A stretch of 64,000 nt of DNA from Candidatus Leptovillus gracilis (GCA_016716065.1 JADJXA010000001.1:434001-498000); one strand, 5' to 3'; shown: positions 15,630-25,934, counted from the first letter of the stretch. Notes: generated by a model from the letters alone, not told the origin. Translations and numbers: made by a program.

Positions 15630-17993
15630 TTAACGACGGCCGACTATCTGGCCGATGCCATTGCCAACCCAGACTTCGTAGCGAAAGGCCGGGTTACTGG
15701 CCGAAGCCACAAAATAAGTCACGCCCTGAACCGTCGGGCGAGATTGTAACGCCTGCCAAAACTCAATGTACTGCCGTCCTTTCATGTAGAAGGGTGTGCC
15801 ATCCTTGTTGTTGCTGGCCTCTGTCACCCAAATCGGTTTGTAGCGGAAGCGAGAAATGTAATCATCCAGCACATTCAGGCTCCAGGCCATCGGGTAAACG
15901 TGGGACCAATAGAGGTGAACGCCCAGGCCATCGGACGCTTCTACCGCTTCGCGGCTGGCTTCAATGAATTGGATATGGTCGTGCTTAACGCCGCTGACCG
16001 CGCTGCCCGGCGACAATCCGGGGTAAATGAAGCGCACGCCGGGCAGCGCCTGCCGGTACAATTGCAGCAGTTCCAGGAACCAGCGATTAAACGCTGCGCC
16101 ATCGGCCCAGGTGTGGAACAGACCTTCCATAATCAAATTGGGTTCATTGTGTAATTCCACCACCACATCTTTACCAGTCAGCAAATTCAGGGTACGCTGC
16201 ACATCGCTGAGGGTGTCGTTGAGGAATTGGCGCGGGCTGATATTGCGCCCGCCAAAATCCAGAAAGGCGCGCACAACCCACTTCACGTCCGGGTGGGCGG
16301 CCACCAGTTTGCGAATGCCGGCCGGGTTGTGGAAAGAAAGCAGCTTGATCATGCCGGGGCGGGTGTCGGCAAACTCTTGCACTTCGGCGTCGCTGATGTC
16401 GGGGTCGGCGGCGGCGTGCAGGCCAATGCGGGCATGGCCCACCGGTTCGGGGTCCGGGTTAACAACCGGCGGCTGACCGGGATCGGGCGTCACTGTGCCA
16501 AAGGGCGGCTGCAAAATGGCGTCACTGACACGCACCGGGGTGTACTCGCCCTGGGCCACGCCGATAACGATCATCGGGGCGTTGGCCGGGATGAAGCCTT
16601 TGTTTTCGGCGTTGCGGCGCGGTTCGGCGCGGAGATTGATGCCGTAGGGACCAGCAACGGCCGTATCCCCCGACACCAACAACTGCGACGTAAACGCCCA
16701 ACCGGGCGTGGTATCCTGCGGCGGCGCAGGTGGCGGTGTGGGCGGCGGACCCGGCAGCGGTTCTGGCTGCTCGATGGGCGGCAGCGGGGTTGGAATATCG
16801 CTTATATCGGCGCGGTTGGCCTGCACCGGCGTGTATTCGCCGCGGGCTTTGCCGACGATGGTGGCCCGCGCCCCCTCGCGCAGCGTGCCCAAACGCGCCC
16901 CGGTAGCCAACGGCTTGGCGCGCAGATTCACGCCAAAACGACCGGATACGGCCGTTCGGCCATCTACCACCAAATTCTTCGTCCAGGCCCAACCCATCAG
17001 CAAAGCGCCAGGCGTGGGCGCAGGGGGTGGGATGACGGGGGGCAAGCCAGGAACATTTACCGGCCCGGAAAAATCGCTCAGGCGTACACGCACGGGGTGG
17101 TACTCGCCTTGCTGCCCGCCCAAAATGACAACGGTGCTGCCACCTTTGACCAGGCCGATATTGCTCGCCGTGCGCGCTGGGGCCGTGCGCAAATTGATGC
17201 CGTATTGTCCCACCACAGCCTGGGCGCCGCTAATCGTGAGGTAAGGCGAAAAAGCCCAACCATCCACTTGCGGTGTGCTGCCAGGCGGCGGGGTAGGCAC
17301 GGGCGTAGGTGTGGGTTGGGCATTGCTAAGAGCGGCCGTGGGCACGAGGATCGGCAGATAGCTGCCCTGTTTGCCGCCGGTAACAATCATAATTGTGCCG
17401 CCGGGGACCAGGTCTATGGCTTCGCCATTGACACTGGGCGTGCGGCGCAAATTGATGCCGCCATAATTGGCCTGAGCCAGATCGCCAACCAGAGTGAGGC
17501 CATCGGCATAGGCCCAACCGGTGGTATAGGGGCCGGCCGGGCGCACAAAACCGAGCAGCGGCAGCAGGAAGGGGGTGGGGTCTATGATGTTACCGGGCCA
17601 GTTGCCCTGAGTCTCGCCCTCCCGCTTGAGGGTCAGGTGCAGGTGGGAGCCAAAGCTGTTGCCAGTGTTGTCGGCGCGGCCGATCAGGCTGCCGGCTTCG
17701 ACAACCTGGCCGACGCTGACGTTGACCGATTCCAGGTGGGCGTAGATGGTTTCGTAGCCGTCCTGATGGGCGATGCGCAGGTGACGGCCGTAATTGTGTC
17801 CATCTGGGTTGGTGCGTACCATCTTCACCGTGCCCGGCGCGACAGCAAACACCTTGCTGCCGCTGGGGGCCATGATGTCTATGCCTTCGTGGCCGGGCAG
17901 GCCAAATTGGGCATAATTCTGCGGGTTGGCGGCGAAATATTGGTTGATGCTGCGAAATTCGGTGGGCCAGGCTTCAAATCGAAAGTCACTCAT
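15630..17993 (-). CDS. M23 peptidase - four SH3-like repeats - glycoside hydrolase fusion
   Basis: A 787-residue protein. Residues about 30-125 are a LytM-type M23 endopeptidase with all zinc and catalytic residues: H35, D39 (GHEGID), H86 (YAHL) and H117/H119 (SHLHL). Four repeats of roughly 90 residues follow, each with GWA and a (G/N)INLR-x-x-P motif, resembling SH3-type wall-binding modules, separated by proline-rich linkers. The last 260 residues form a TIM-barrel glycosidase (clan GH-A style) with acid/base E617 in LHNEPN and a likely nucleophile E725 in WVTEAS. No signal peptide is visible at the N-terminus (MSDFRFEAWP). The expected role is peptidoglycan or sheath remodelling; the true substrate is unknown. 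Confidence 0.8.
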   Translation of the reverse strand: MSDFRFEAWPTEFRSINQYFAANPQNYAQFGLPGHEGIDIMAPSGSKVFAVAPGTVKMVRTNPDGHNYGRHLRIAHQDGYETIYAHLESVNVSVGQVVEAGSLIGRADNTGNSFGSHLHLTLKREGETQGNWPGNIIDPTPFLLPLLGFVRPAGPYTTGWAYADGLTLVGDLAQANYGGINLRRTPSVNGEAIDLVPGGTIMIVTGGKQGSYLPILVPTAALSNAQPTPTPVPTPPPGSTPQVDGWAFSPYLTISGAQAVVGQYGINLRTAPARTASNIGLVKGGSTVVILGGQQGEYHPVRVRLSDFSGPVNVPGLPPVIPPPAPTPGALLMGWAWTKNLVVDGRTAVSGRFGVNLRAKPLATGARLGTLREGARATIVGKARGEYTPVQANRADISDIPTPLPPIEQPEPLPGPPPTPPPAPPQDTTPGWAFTSQLLVSGDTAVAGPYGINLRAEPRRNAENKGFIPANAPMIVIGVAQGEYTPVRVSDAILQPPFGTVTPDPGQPPVVNPDPEPVGHARIGLHAAADPDISDAEVQEFADTRPGMIKLLSFHNPAGIRKLVAAHPDVKWVVRAFLDFGGRNISPRQFLNDTLSDVQRTLNLLTGKDVVVELHNEPNLIMEGLFHTWADGAAFNRWFLELLQLYRQALPGVRFIYPGLSPGSAVSGVKHDHIQFIEASREAVEASDGLGVHLYWSHVYPMAWSLNVLDDYISRFRYKPIWVTEASNNKDGTPFYMKGRQYIEFWQALQSRPTVQGVTYFVASASNPAFRYEVWVGNGIGQIVGRR

Positions 17994-18085
17994 TGCCTAC
18001 TCCTTTGTGTATGAGGACAGTTGCGGGCTGTGTATGAACAAACCATAGACGATGACTAAGTGATCATCTAGAAATTATAGGGTCC

Positions 18086-18118
18086 AGATTGGACCAATCT
18101 TGGACATTGGTCCAATCT
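18086..18118. repeat. AGATTGGAC hairpin, copy 1
   Basis: AGATTGGACCAAT and ATTGGTCCAATCT pair perfectly across a 7-base loop, downstream of the DUF3048 gene. Related hairpins lie at 43468-43501 and 49953-49986. No T-run follows in the direction of transcription, so it is not a typical terminator. Confidence 0.7.
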
Positions 18119-18176
18119 AAAAAACAGGAAGTTATTCTTAGACGATTGCGAAGGGCCATAAGAGTACCAGACTATG

Positions 18177-19436
18177 TTACGGCGTAACTGTCAAGTCGTC
18201 AAAGCCGGTGGGCACGATCTGAAAAAAACTGCTGCCGGGGGCCAGAGGCAGGGGGCCGCCTTCTTTGTCGGTGAAGGTGAGCATGTGGTGGGGGTCGTCG
18301 CGGCGCCAACGGCCGTCGAAGCGCTGCCCGTCGCGGAAGATAGAGACCGGGCCTTCCCCCCAAATTTGAATTTGAATAGAGTGGCTGCCGCCGGTGTCTT
18401 CGACAATATCGGTCTCGACATGTTGGGCGCTGAGGACGATGATATTTTTGAAGCTGAGCTGTTCGCCGGTATTGGCGTCCAGGTGGGGTTTGCCGTCGGT
18501 CCAGCGCCGGTAACGGCCGTCGCCCACATCGTAGCCCCAAAACGCATTCGTACCCTGGTATTGAATCTCCAGGCTGCGGGCCAGTTCGCCGGGGGTGATG
18601 GGGGCGGCGCGGAATGTCATGCCGTTTTGCAGCTGGGGCGGCGTGTTTTGGCCCCGCTCATCTAGCAGATAACGCAGCCGGGTGGTGTCGGTGAAGAGGG
18701 AATGGACGATGGGGCGGTCTGCTTCTTCGACACGGTAGAAGCCGCCGTGGCCGAAATCAATGGAGATGAGCCGGTTGAAGAACTCGCTTTCCTTAAACAT
18801 CAGGCGCACCGGCCCGACAGAGCCGGAGTAAGCGAAGGCGGCGTCGTACATGTTGGGAATTTCCAGGTCTATCAGCCGCCCGCTGCGCACGGAGCCGACC
18901 GGGTCGGCGTCCTGGCTGTAAAAAACGGCCGTAAACCGCGTGAACCCTGCCTCCACATAATGCTCAAACACCAGGTCGGCGCTGTTCAAGCCAGCCTGGG
19001 GGCGGACGAGGATGGGGTGGTTGGAGATTTTGATGGCTAACGGCCGTCGCGCCAGCACGGCCGAATTGCCCACCACTTCGCCGGTGAGCGGATTCACGTT
19101 GGCCGGGAAATTGTCTGGGCCGATGAGTCCTTCGATGGTCGGGGTGATGGTTGGTTGGGGCGTTGGCGTATGGGTCGGTTGGCTGGCCGGCGTGGCTGAG
19201 GAAATGGCCGAGGGAGTGGCCGAGGGAGTGGCAGATGGCGTAATCGTGGCCGTTGGCGATGGTGTATCGGCAGCAGTGACAGTTGGCGTGGGGGAGAGCG
19301 GGGCAGCAGTGAGAGTGGGCGTGGGCGGAACGGCAACGGCCGTTCCGCCACAGCCCACTGCCAACCACATGACAACCCAAAACAGCCAATGGCGCTGATC
19401 AATACGGTTATGAGACATCACCAGGGGGGATAGCAT
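18177..19436 (-). CDS. DUF3048 (YerB-like) lipoprotein
   Basis: A 419-residue exported lipoprotein. A hydrophobic N-terminus ends in the lipobox LAVGC (Cys29). About 70 residues of Thr/Pro/Ser-rich spacer follow, then the DUF3048 N-domain (NPLTGEVV, ARRPLAIKISNHPILVRPQAG, ADLVFEHYVEAGFTRFTAVF, VGSVRSGR) and the C-domain with the conserved WGYDVGDGRYRRWTDGKPH region. The biochemical role of YerB-like proteins is not established. It starts 7 bases after the hydrolase stop and is probably the last or next-to-last gene of a long minus-strand run. An in-frame ATG at 19418 is a possible alternative start. Confidence 0.87.
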   Translation of the reverse strand: MLSPLVMSHNRIDQRHWLFWVVMWLAVGCGGTAVAVPPTPTLTAAPLSPTPTVTAADTPSPTATITPSATPSATPSAISSATPASQPTHTPTPQPTITPTIEGLIGPDNFPANVNPLTGEVVGNSAVLARRPLAIKISNHPILVRPQAGLNSADLVFEHYVEAGFTRFTAVFYSQDADPVGSVRSGRLIDLEIPNMYDAAFAYSGSVGPVRLMFKESEFFNRLISIDFGHGGFYRVEEADRPIVHSLFTDTTRLRYLLDERGQNTPPQLQNGMTFRAAPITPGELARSLEIQYQGTNAFWGYDVGDGRYRRWTDGKPHLDANTGEQLSFKNIIVLSAQHVETDIVEDTGGSHSIQIQIWGEGPVSIFRDGQRFDGRWRRDDPHHMLTFTDKEGGPLPLAPGSSFFQIVPTGFDDLTVTP

Positions 19437-19443
19437 TGCCGGG

Positions 19444-20229
19444 TCAGCGCACGCGGCGCTGCCAGTATTCTTTGGGCACGAGTTCGTCCAAATTCTCGTT
19501 GTGCAAGAAATCCATCAGCAGCCGGTTAAAGACCGCTTTTTCTTGCAGCATGGGGAAGTGATGGCAGGTATCCAGGCCAACGTAGTAGCGGTTGTTGATG
19601 GAGCGGCGCAAATGAGTCAACTCGCCGGTGGGCGGCCTGACAATGGTATCCTGGTCGCCATAGACCATGAGCAGGGGGCGCGTACAACCTACCAGGTCGG
19701 TGGCCAGGTTCATATCGGCTACCTGGCGGGCTAATTTATTAACGGCCGTCTGGTCTATCTTACGCACCTCAGCATCCACTTCCTGATAGCTGTTGGCCTT
19801 GCCCAGATTCTTCAAAATCGTACCCGGATCAGAATCCAACAGCCGGGCTTCCATAGAAGCGCCTTCAATCGGCAGGGCCACCATCACCAATTTTTCCACG
19901 TTCTCAGGGTACTTATTGGTATATTGCAGCGCAGCCACGGCTCCCAGCGAATGTCCAACCAACGTCACCGGCTTCATGATGCCCAATTGATTCACAAACT
20001 GATCGATCATCTCCACGTAAGACGCCAGCGAGTAGCTGGCCTGGTCCTTGCTGGAATCGCCATAGCCCCACAAGTCAAACGCAAAAGAGCGATGACGCGA
20101 AGACAACGCCTGCATCGAAGGCCACCAATAGCGCCACGAACCGAGCCAGCCATGAATAAACAGGATCGGCTCGCCGCGGCCCAGCACTTCGTAATGAATC
20201 AGGTGGCTGCCTACAGTTGTGATGCTCAT
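19444..20229 (-). CDS. Alpha/beta hydrolase (paralogue 1)
   Basis: A 261-residue soluble hydrolase. It has the oxyanion segment HGWLGSWRYW, the nucleophile elbow GHSLG with Ser94, an acidic residue in YGDQDTIV and the histidine in CHHFPM, so the triad is complete. It shares the opening architecture (HYE-x-x-GRG, IHGW-x-x-SW, DLWGYGDS) with the hydrolase at 28036-28875, so the two are paralogues flanking the signalling cluster. The substrate is unknown; an ester, a lactone or a lipid is possible. Confidence 0.85.
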   Translation of the reverse strand: MSITTVGSHLIHYEVLGRGEPILFIHGWLGSWRYWWPSMQALSSRHRSFAFDLWGYGDSSKDQASYSLASYVEMIDQFVNQLGIMKPVTLVGHSLGAVAALQYTNKYPENVEKLVMVALPIEGASMEARLLDSDPGTILKNLGKANSYQEVDAEVRKIDQTAVNKLARQVADMNLATDLVGCTRPLLMVYGDQDTIVRPPTGELTHLRRSINNRYYVGLDTCHHFPMLQEKAVFNRLLMDFLHNENLDELVPKEYWQRRVR

Positions 20230-20325
20230 ACGTCAGTTCAAATGACCGCTTCAGCTTTCCGGCGTTTCACACACAACGGAGAGCCGGTAATCAGGGCGCG
20301 CTGGTCCAAATTACCGCGATACGCT

Positions 20326-20691
20326 CTAATGCTTTAAAACCTTATGAATAGCGCCGATCAGTTCGTCGGGGGCAAACGGTTTCAGGATATACTGCTGCGC
20401 GCCCACATCCAGGCCGGTCTGAATTTCCGTTTCCTGTCCTTTGGCTGACAAGAAAATAACCGGAATATCACGGGTGATGTCAATTTCTTTCAAGCGCCGG
20501 CAGGCTTCGTACCCGGTCATACGGGGCATCCGCACATCCATCAGAATGAGATCGAATCTATCATTTTGTGCCGCTTCCACAGCCAACGCGCCATTTTCGA
20601 CGCTTTTCACGTCGAAACCGTTAAACTGCAAAGTCAGGACTATCAGTTCGCGAATGTCTTGATCGTCTTCGGCAACCAAAATTTTGGCCAT
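20326..20691 (-). CDS. Stand-alone response regulator receiver
   Basis: A 121-residue CheY-like receiver with the acidic pocket DD at 9-10, phospho-acceptor D52 (LMDVRMPRM), the Ser of LSAKG and the Lys of LKPF. There is no output domain. It lies 12 bases downstream of the large sensor kinase, which is its probable phosphodonor. Confidence 0.92.
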   Translation of the reverse strand: MAKILVAEDDQDIRELIVLTLQFNGFDVKSVENGALAVEAAQNDRFDLILMDVRMPRMTGYEACRRLKEIDITRDIPVIFLSAKGQETEIQTGLDVGAQQYILKPFAPDELIGAIHKVLKH

Positions 20692-20703
20692 ACTGTTCTC
20701 TCT

Positions 20704-23700
20704 TTAAGTTGGATCGCTGTCTTCGGCCACGATGGGCAAGTTAAATGTAAATATGCTGCCTTCACCCAGGCGGCTTTCAACTTTCAGATCGCCGCCGTGC
20801 ATTTCGATCAGGCTGCGGACAATGGAAAGGCCCAACCCGGTTCCAGGCACGGCCTGTACCTGCTCATCGTCAGCGCGAAAGAAGCGGTCGAATATCTTGG
20901 CTTGATTGTCTCTGGAGATGCCAATGCCGCTGTCTTGCACGCTGATGTACACGTATTCGCCGTTTCTGGTGACATCAAGCTGAATTTTGCCGTATTCAGG
21001 GTGTAATTGAAGGCGTTGTCAATGAGATTGGTCAGGATTTGGGTCACTCTGGCGTGGTCGGCATTGACCAGCGGCAGCGACGGTTCAATAGTGGTGGAGA
21101 CTTCCAGCCGTTTTTGCTCGTGTTGGATACGGCCGCGCAAATGACCTTCGACAACCTGGTCTATGACTTGGGGGATGTCTAACGGCCGTAAATCCAGCGT
21201 CGTCTTGCCCGTTTCAATGCGCGAGATATTCAGCAAATCATTCACCAGCATGTGCAGGCGGTCAGCATTGTTCTTGATCACCTTCAGATAACGCTGCTGC
21301 GGCGGCGTCATCGGGCCGGCCGCCCCCATCAGCATCAGGTCCGCATACCCTTTAATCGAAGTCATCGGCGTGCGCAATTCATGCGAAACAGTCGAGACAA
21401 ACTCGCTTTTCAGCTTATCCACTTCCACTTCTTTGGTAATGTCGCGGAAAATCGAAACAGTTCCAAAAAACTGTTTACCGGCCATTACTGGCGAAAGATG
21501 CACGCTGACCACCTTTTCTTCAATGGTCAACTCATCGGCCAAAAAGGTCAATTCCTCAACCGCCTCTGAATTTTGCGCCCATTTCTCAATAATATGCACC
21601 CAGGAATCGCCCGAATGCCCATAGAGACCCAGCAGTTCATTGATGGATTTGCCAATCAACTGCTGGCGTGGAATATCCAGAATTACGCTGGCCGGCCGAT
21701 TACCCAGAATAATGCGGCTGTAACTATCGGCCACCAACACACCATCGGCGATGCTTTCCAGAATGGCCTGACTTTTCGCCGTTTCAATCTGTTCCGCGTG
21801 CAGCAGGCGGCCCAGCCGCTCCGCCTGATCGCGGATGAGCAAATAAAGGTTGGCGTTATTAATGGCATTGGCGACTTGAATGGCCGCCACCTCCACCAGG
21901 TCCAACTGCTGCATGGTAAACGCGCCCGTCTCCGAGTGGAACAACATCATCACCCCTATCACTTCATCGTTTGAAATGAGGGGCACACCCAAAACCGCGC
22001 GATGTTCACGGCTTTCAGGGCGGCTTACCCACCGGGGGTCTATGCTGGTATCATCCACAATGACGGCCGAGCGATTCTCAATGATCCACCCGGCCAGACC
22101 TTCGTGCTGCATCATGCCGGTGTTGACGCCGCGCAGCGGGAGAGGCCGTTCCAACCCCATGGCCGCGCGAAAGACAAATTGGCTGCTCTCCGGATCAATC
22201 AGCAAAATGACGCCCTGGGTGGCGTTCACCACTTCGTTGACCAGGTGGAGCGCCTGGTTGAGTACGTGGTCCTGATCCAGGCTGGCCGAGAGTTCGGAGG
22301 TGATGCGCAGCAAAATTTTGACCCGGTTGCTTTCCTCGTGCAGCGCGCGCGTGCGTTCGGCGACGCGCAGGTCTAGCTCTTCGTTGAGCAGGCGTAATTC
22401 TTCAAATAGCTTGGCGTTTTGTAGGGCGATAGCCGCCTGAACGCCAAACGTGGACGCGCGGGTGACATGCTTATGGCCAAAACGGTTGGGGTTGTGGGCA
22501 TCCACCAGAACCAAAACGCCAATAATGTTCCCTTCTTGTTCCAGGGGCACGCCGAGGGCCGACTGGGCCGCTTCGCTGTGCGGCAGACGCAGGGAGATGG
22601 TGGGCGTCTCGGCCAGGTTGTTGGCAAAGCTGGCCTGGCCGTGGCGGGCTATGGCCGCGACAAAGGATTGCTCGTCGGTGGCCGCTATGGTTGTGCCGAT
22701 AAATCCTTCTTCACCGTATCCCCGGCCGGCGCTGCCGACGAATTGGTCGCCGGCCACTTGCCAAATGTAAGCGCCATCTACCTCAAAGATGCGCAGGCTT
22801 TCGTCGCAGATGAGGCTGAGCAGGGTTGCCTGTTCCAGGGTGAAGTTGATCGCCATGCTGACGTTGCCCAGGGCATTGTAGAATTGTTCCCGCTCGTAGG
22901 TGTCTTGGAAGATAAAGGCGGTTTCTAACGCGGTGCTGGCCCGGCTGGCCAGGGCTTCTAGCAGGCGGATTTCTGTTTCATTGAGGCGGGCGGCAGCGCC
23001 CTGACGGATTAGTTGAATGAGGCCGACTGTTTCATCGGACACAATGAGGGGGAAGTAGGCTTCGGCCAGGGGAAGGTTGGGGTTGAGCCAGGGAACGGGA
23101 ACGGCCGTTGCTGGGGGTTGGGCGGTGTGCCAGTATGCCGCCGACCTTTGATTGTGGATGACCTGGAGGATGGGGTTGGCCGGGTCAAGGATTTGGCTTG
23201 CGCCAACGGCCGTTACCGGGGCTTCTGGCAGCGCGGCATACACATCCAACAGGGTCAGGCGATGTTCTTCGGGCTGCCAACGATAGGCGGCGTAACCGTG
23301 CGCCTGAACCGCCTGGCACATGTGTTGGCTGATGAGGGCAATAATCTCTTCCGTTTCCAGCGTCACGGCGAGAACGTGATTGGCTTCGGCCAATATCTCG
23401 AAGGCTGGTGTGGGCGACTCATGGAGAATGATTTGGATGAGGGTGGGGTTGGTCGTCTGGTAAAGATGAGAATGGAAACGAAGGCTACGGCCGTCTGGCA
23501 GCCGCACTTCCTCTTGCCCGGCCGTCTGGCGCAGCAAGTGGTGGTCGGCGTCGGGGAATAATTGGCGTAAATGCCGCGGCAAGGTGGCATTGTGCTCCAG
23601 CCCACACAAATTCCTGGCTGCACGATTCATATAATGAACAGCGCCATCAGCCTCGACGATAATAACCCCTTCACTCAGAGGGTCGAGCACACGAAAGTCG

Positions 23701-23726
23701 AGAGCCGAAATGAATTCCTTTTCCAT
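20704..23726 (-). CDS. Multi-GAF/PAS sensor histidine kinase, one-base frameshift
   Basis: A soluble sensor kinase of about 1006 residues. The order is an N-terminal PAS-like domain, two GAF-like domains, a coiled coil (LNEELDLRVAERTRALHEES), a third GAF, a PAS, HisKA with the phospho-acceptor H782 in VSHELRTPMTSIKG, and a HATPase_c domain. The frame breaks near 21000: three G on the plus strand where four would restore NAFNYTPEYGKI. The rest of the ATPase (VQDSGIGI, GTGLGLSIV) continues in the new frame to 20704. This is a homopolymer deletion, most likely an error. No membrane segments were seen, so the signal is presumably cytosolic. The receiver genes on both sides are its likely partners. 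Confidence 0.9.
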
Positions 23727-23782
23727 TGTTTACTCAATACCCCAATAAGGTACTGCATATGGGACAAGGTGATTGGTGCAAA

Positions 23783-24679
23783 TCACTGAAGCTTTGCTTG
23801 TTTGGCCTGATCCAATCGCCGAAGTTCAGCGGCCGTTTCCGTAATTTCACGAATATCGGCAAAGCGCTGCGTTTGGGATGAAACGACGCCCAGTGAAAGG
23901 GTCATAAACGGGGCAAATGAACCGCTGGCAGTTTGCATCGCGCCCTGTTCGCGGTCCAAGAAGTCATAATGGGACAAAATTTCCTCGTTAAAACGCTGCC
24001 GCAATTTATCCACCATCGCCGGTACATTCTCGCTCATGGAGATCAATACAAAGGTGTCGCCGCCAGGGTGTCCAATAAAATCATCCAGCGTGCCAAATTG
24101 GTCATCAATTTCATTCAGCAAAAAAGCGCCAAATCGCAGCACTTCATCGCCGGCCACAAAGCCATACTTATCGTTAAATGGACCAAGATTGTCTATGCCA
24201 ACCTGAATGTACGTCCAAGTATTGGCGCGCATCAGCGTGCGCAGTTGGTCTTCAATGAGGCGGCTGCTGGGCAAGCCAGTGATGGGATTGGTCATATTCA
24301 GCCGTTGATGAGTGCGGATCGCCGTGCCAACCCGCAGTTTGAGTTCTTCGATGTCGAATGGCTTGGTAATGTAATCATCCGCGCCCAATTCTAATCCTCG
24401 AATTCGGTCGCTGCGCTCATCTTTTTGGGTCAGGAAAATGATGGGGATGTGGCTGGTGCGCGTCGTTGTGCGCAGGGCCAGGCAAACGTCATAACCGTCC
24501 ATATCGGGCAGCATAATATCGAGGACGATTAAGTCGGGCAGCTTTTTGCGGCATTTGTCCAGCGCGTCGTTGCCTCTGGCGGCAATGTCCACGTGATAGC
24601 CCTCGTTGGCAAAGAAAATGCGCAACATATTGGAAATATCGTAATCATCTTCGACTATAAGAATTCGACCATTGCTCAT
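23783..24679 (-). CDS. Response regulator with degenerate GGDEF domain
   Basis: A 298-residue protein. Residues 1-120 are a receiver with D54 (IVLDIMLPD) and the switch Lys (TKPFD). Residues 128-290 are a GGDEF fold (NPITGLPSSRLIEDQL, VGIDNLGPFNDKYGFVAGD). The active-site motif is GGDTF at 206-210 instead of GG(D/E)EF, so the catalytic Glu position is Thr. It may therefore bind rather than make cyclic di-GMP, or have lost activity. It is the first gene of the two-component trio, 56 bases ahead of the kinase. Confidence 0.9.
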   Translation of the reverse strand: MSNGRILIVEDDYDISNMLRIFFANEGYHVDIAARGNDALDKCRKKLPDLIVLDIMLPDMDGYDVCLALRTTTRTSHIPIIFLTQKDERSDRIRGLELGADDYITKPFDIEELKLRVGTAIRTHQRLNMTNPITGLPSSRLIEDQLRTLMRANTWTYIQVGIDNLGPFNDKYGFVAGDEVLRFGAFLLNEIDDQFGTLDDFIGHPGGDTFVLISMSENVPAMVDKLRQRFNEEILSHYDFLDREQGAMQTASGSFAPFMTLSLGVVSSQTQRFADIREITETAAELRRLDQAKQAKLQ

Positions 24680-24830
24680 GAGCTTTTCCTTGGCAATTAT
24701 AGAATGACCGGGTCAATCACAGGTTGATCACCCATTGATCTATTGTTTTGTGATGACATTTTTCAGTAATCATTCAAACTTGACCGGTTTTTGCCGGTCC
24801 AACTTAGAACTTTGAGAATCAAAAAGTCGG

Positions 24831-25934
24831 TCAGGTTTCCAGCGAAACTGAACGTTTGTGAGTTTTAATCTGGGCAATGTCGGCATCGGTGATGGCTTTT
24901 TCAAAGCTGCGGAACCCACCCAGTTTAAAACCATGCTTCAGAGCGATTTTATCAATTGTCTGGACTTGTGACAATTGGATGTCTTTTCCCAGCGTAAAAG
25001 ACTCGTAACGCTGCTCCAGGGCCAGGGCCATGGTTTCGGCCATGCAGGCGTAGGCCATTTTGGGCGGAAAGCCAAAGTTGAAATTAAATTCTACCGCTCC
25101 TGGTACTTCGACCATCCCCCCTTCAATAACCAGTACATCGGGCCTCTGCGCGGCTACCTGCCGTGATACGTCGCGGGGACGGGCCACGTCGCAGACGACA
25201 GCGCCCGGGCGCAAATGCGGCGCGATGATGGCATCCACGGCACTGGTGACGGTGATGATGAGGTGGGCCTGGGTCAGATCGTTGATGTGATCGCTGGTGG
25301 TGACGTGGCTGCCGCCGGCCTCCCGGACAAGTTGGGCGACCTGGTCCAGCCTGTCTTGCCGGCGGCCGATGAGGATGGTCTGGTTGACTTGCGGCGCTAG
25401 GAGCTGCCCGCAGACTGCGCCAATGGCCCCGGTGGCCCCAACGATGGCGACGGTGGCGCTGGGGAGAGGGATGTCCATGATTGCGGCTGCTTGTTGAATG
25501 GCTTGCACGGCCGTTGCAATGGTCAAACTATCGCCGGTGGTCACGGGGATGTTGAGTTGGTTGGCCACTGTCAGGCCGCCATCACCGACGACAGAGGTGA
25601 ACGCGCCCAACCCCAGGATGCGCGCACCCAATTTTTCAGCCAGACGGCCGGTCTGGATGATTTTTTTGTAGACAACGCGGGGCGGTAGGCTCATCATGCG
25701 GGCTGGTGTAAGGGGACAGGCCACGAACCAGCCATGCAGGGTACGGCCGTTGGCCTCCGAGCGAATGTTTTGAATTTCAGAGATATAAACTGGTGGGAAA
25801 AACAGGGACAGAAAATCAATCAACCAGACAGGCAGTTTGCCTAAAGCCGGATACTTTCGGCTGACGTCGCGCTGTGGGTCAATGGGATGAATGATAAATG
25901 CGAAAGAATCTTCCATAAATGGCAGTTTATCCAA
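24831..25934 (-). CDS. Acyl-ACP reductase-like NAD(P)-binding protein
   Basis: A 367-residue protein whose layout follows the cyanobacterial long-chain acyl-ACP reductase (fatty aldehyde-forming). The N-terminal domain contains FIIHPIDPQRDVSR and GLGAFTSVVGDGG. VTTGDSLTIATAVQAI is followed by the Rossmann motif VAIVGATGAIG (163-172), and the C-terminal region has KMAYACMAETM, where Cys297 aligns with the thioester-forming cysteine of that enzyme. If active, it would reduce fatty acyl-ACP to aldehyde with NADPH. No aldehyde-deformylating oxygenase was found in the window. It could alternatively belong to a sister dehydrogenase family that automatic annotation calls shikimate dehydrogenase-like. 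Confidence 0.75.
   Translation of the reverse strand: MDKLPFMEDSFAFIIHPIDPQRDVSRKYPALGKLPVWLIDFLSLFFPPVYISEIQNIRSEANGRTLHGWFVACPLTPARMMSLPPRVVYKKIIQTGRLAEKLGARILGLGAFTSVVGDGGLTVANQLNIPVTTGDSLTIATAVQAIQQAAAIMDIPLPSATVAIVGATGAIGAVCGQLLAPQVNQTILIGRRQDRLDQVAQLVREAGGSHVTTSDHINDLTQAHLIITVTSAVDAIIAPHLRPGAVVCDVARPRDVSRQVAAQRPDVLVIEGGMVEVPGAVEFNFNFGFPPKMAYACMAETMALALEQRYESFTLGKDIQLSQVQTIDKIALKHGFKLGGFRSFEKAITDADIAQIKTHKRSVSLET

Noticed and set aside
16227..18014. Long open frame antisense to the M23-glycosidase gene
   Set aside because: It mirrors the GC-rich codon pattern of the real gene, has no conserved motifs and no ribosome site.
18086..18118. AGATTGGAC hairpin as an intrinsic terminator
   Set aside because: No T-run follows it in the direction of the preceding gene; the other two copies also lack one.
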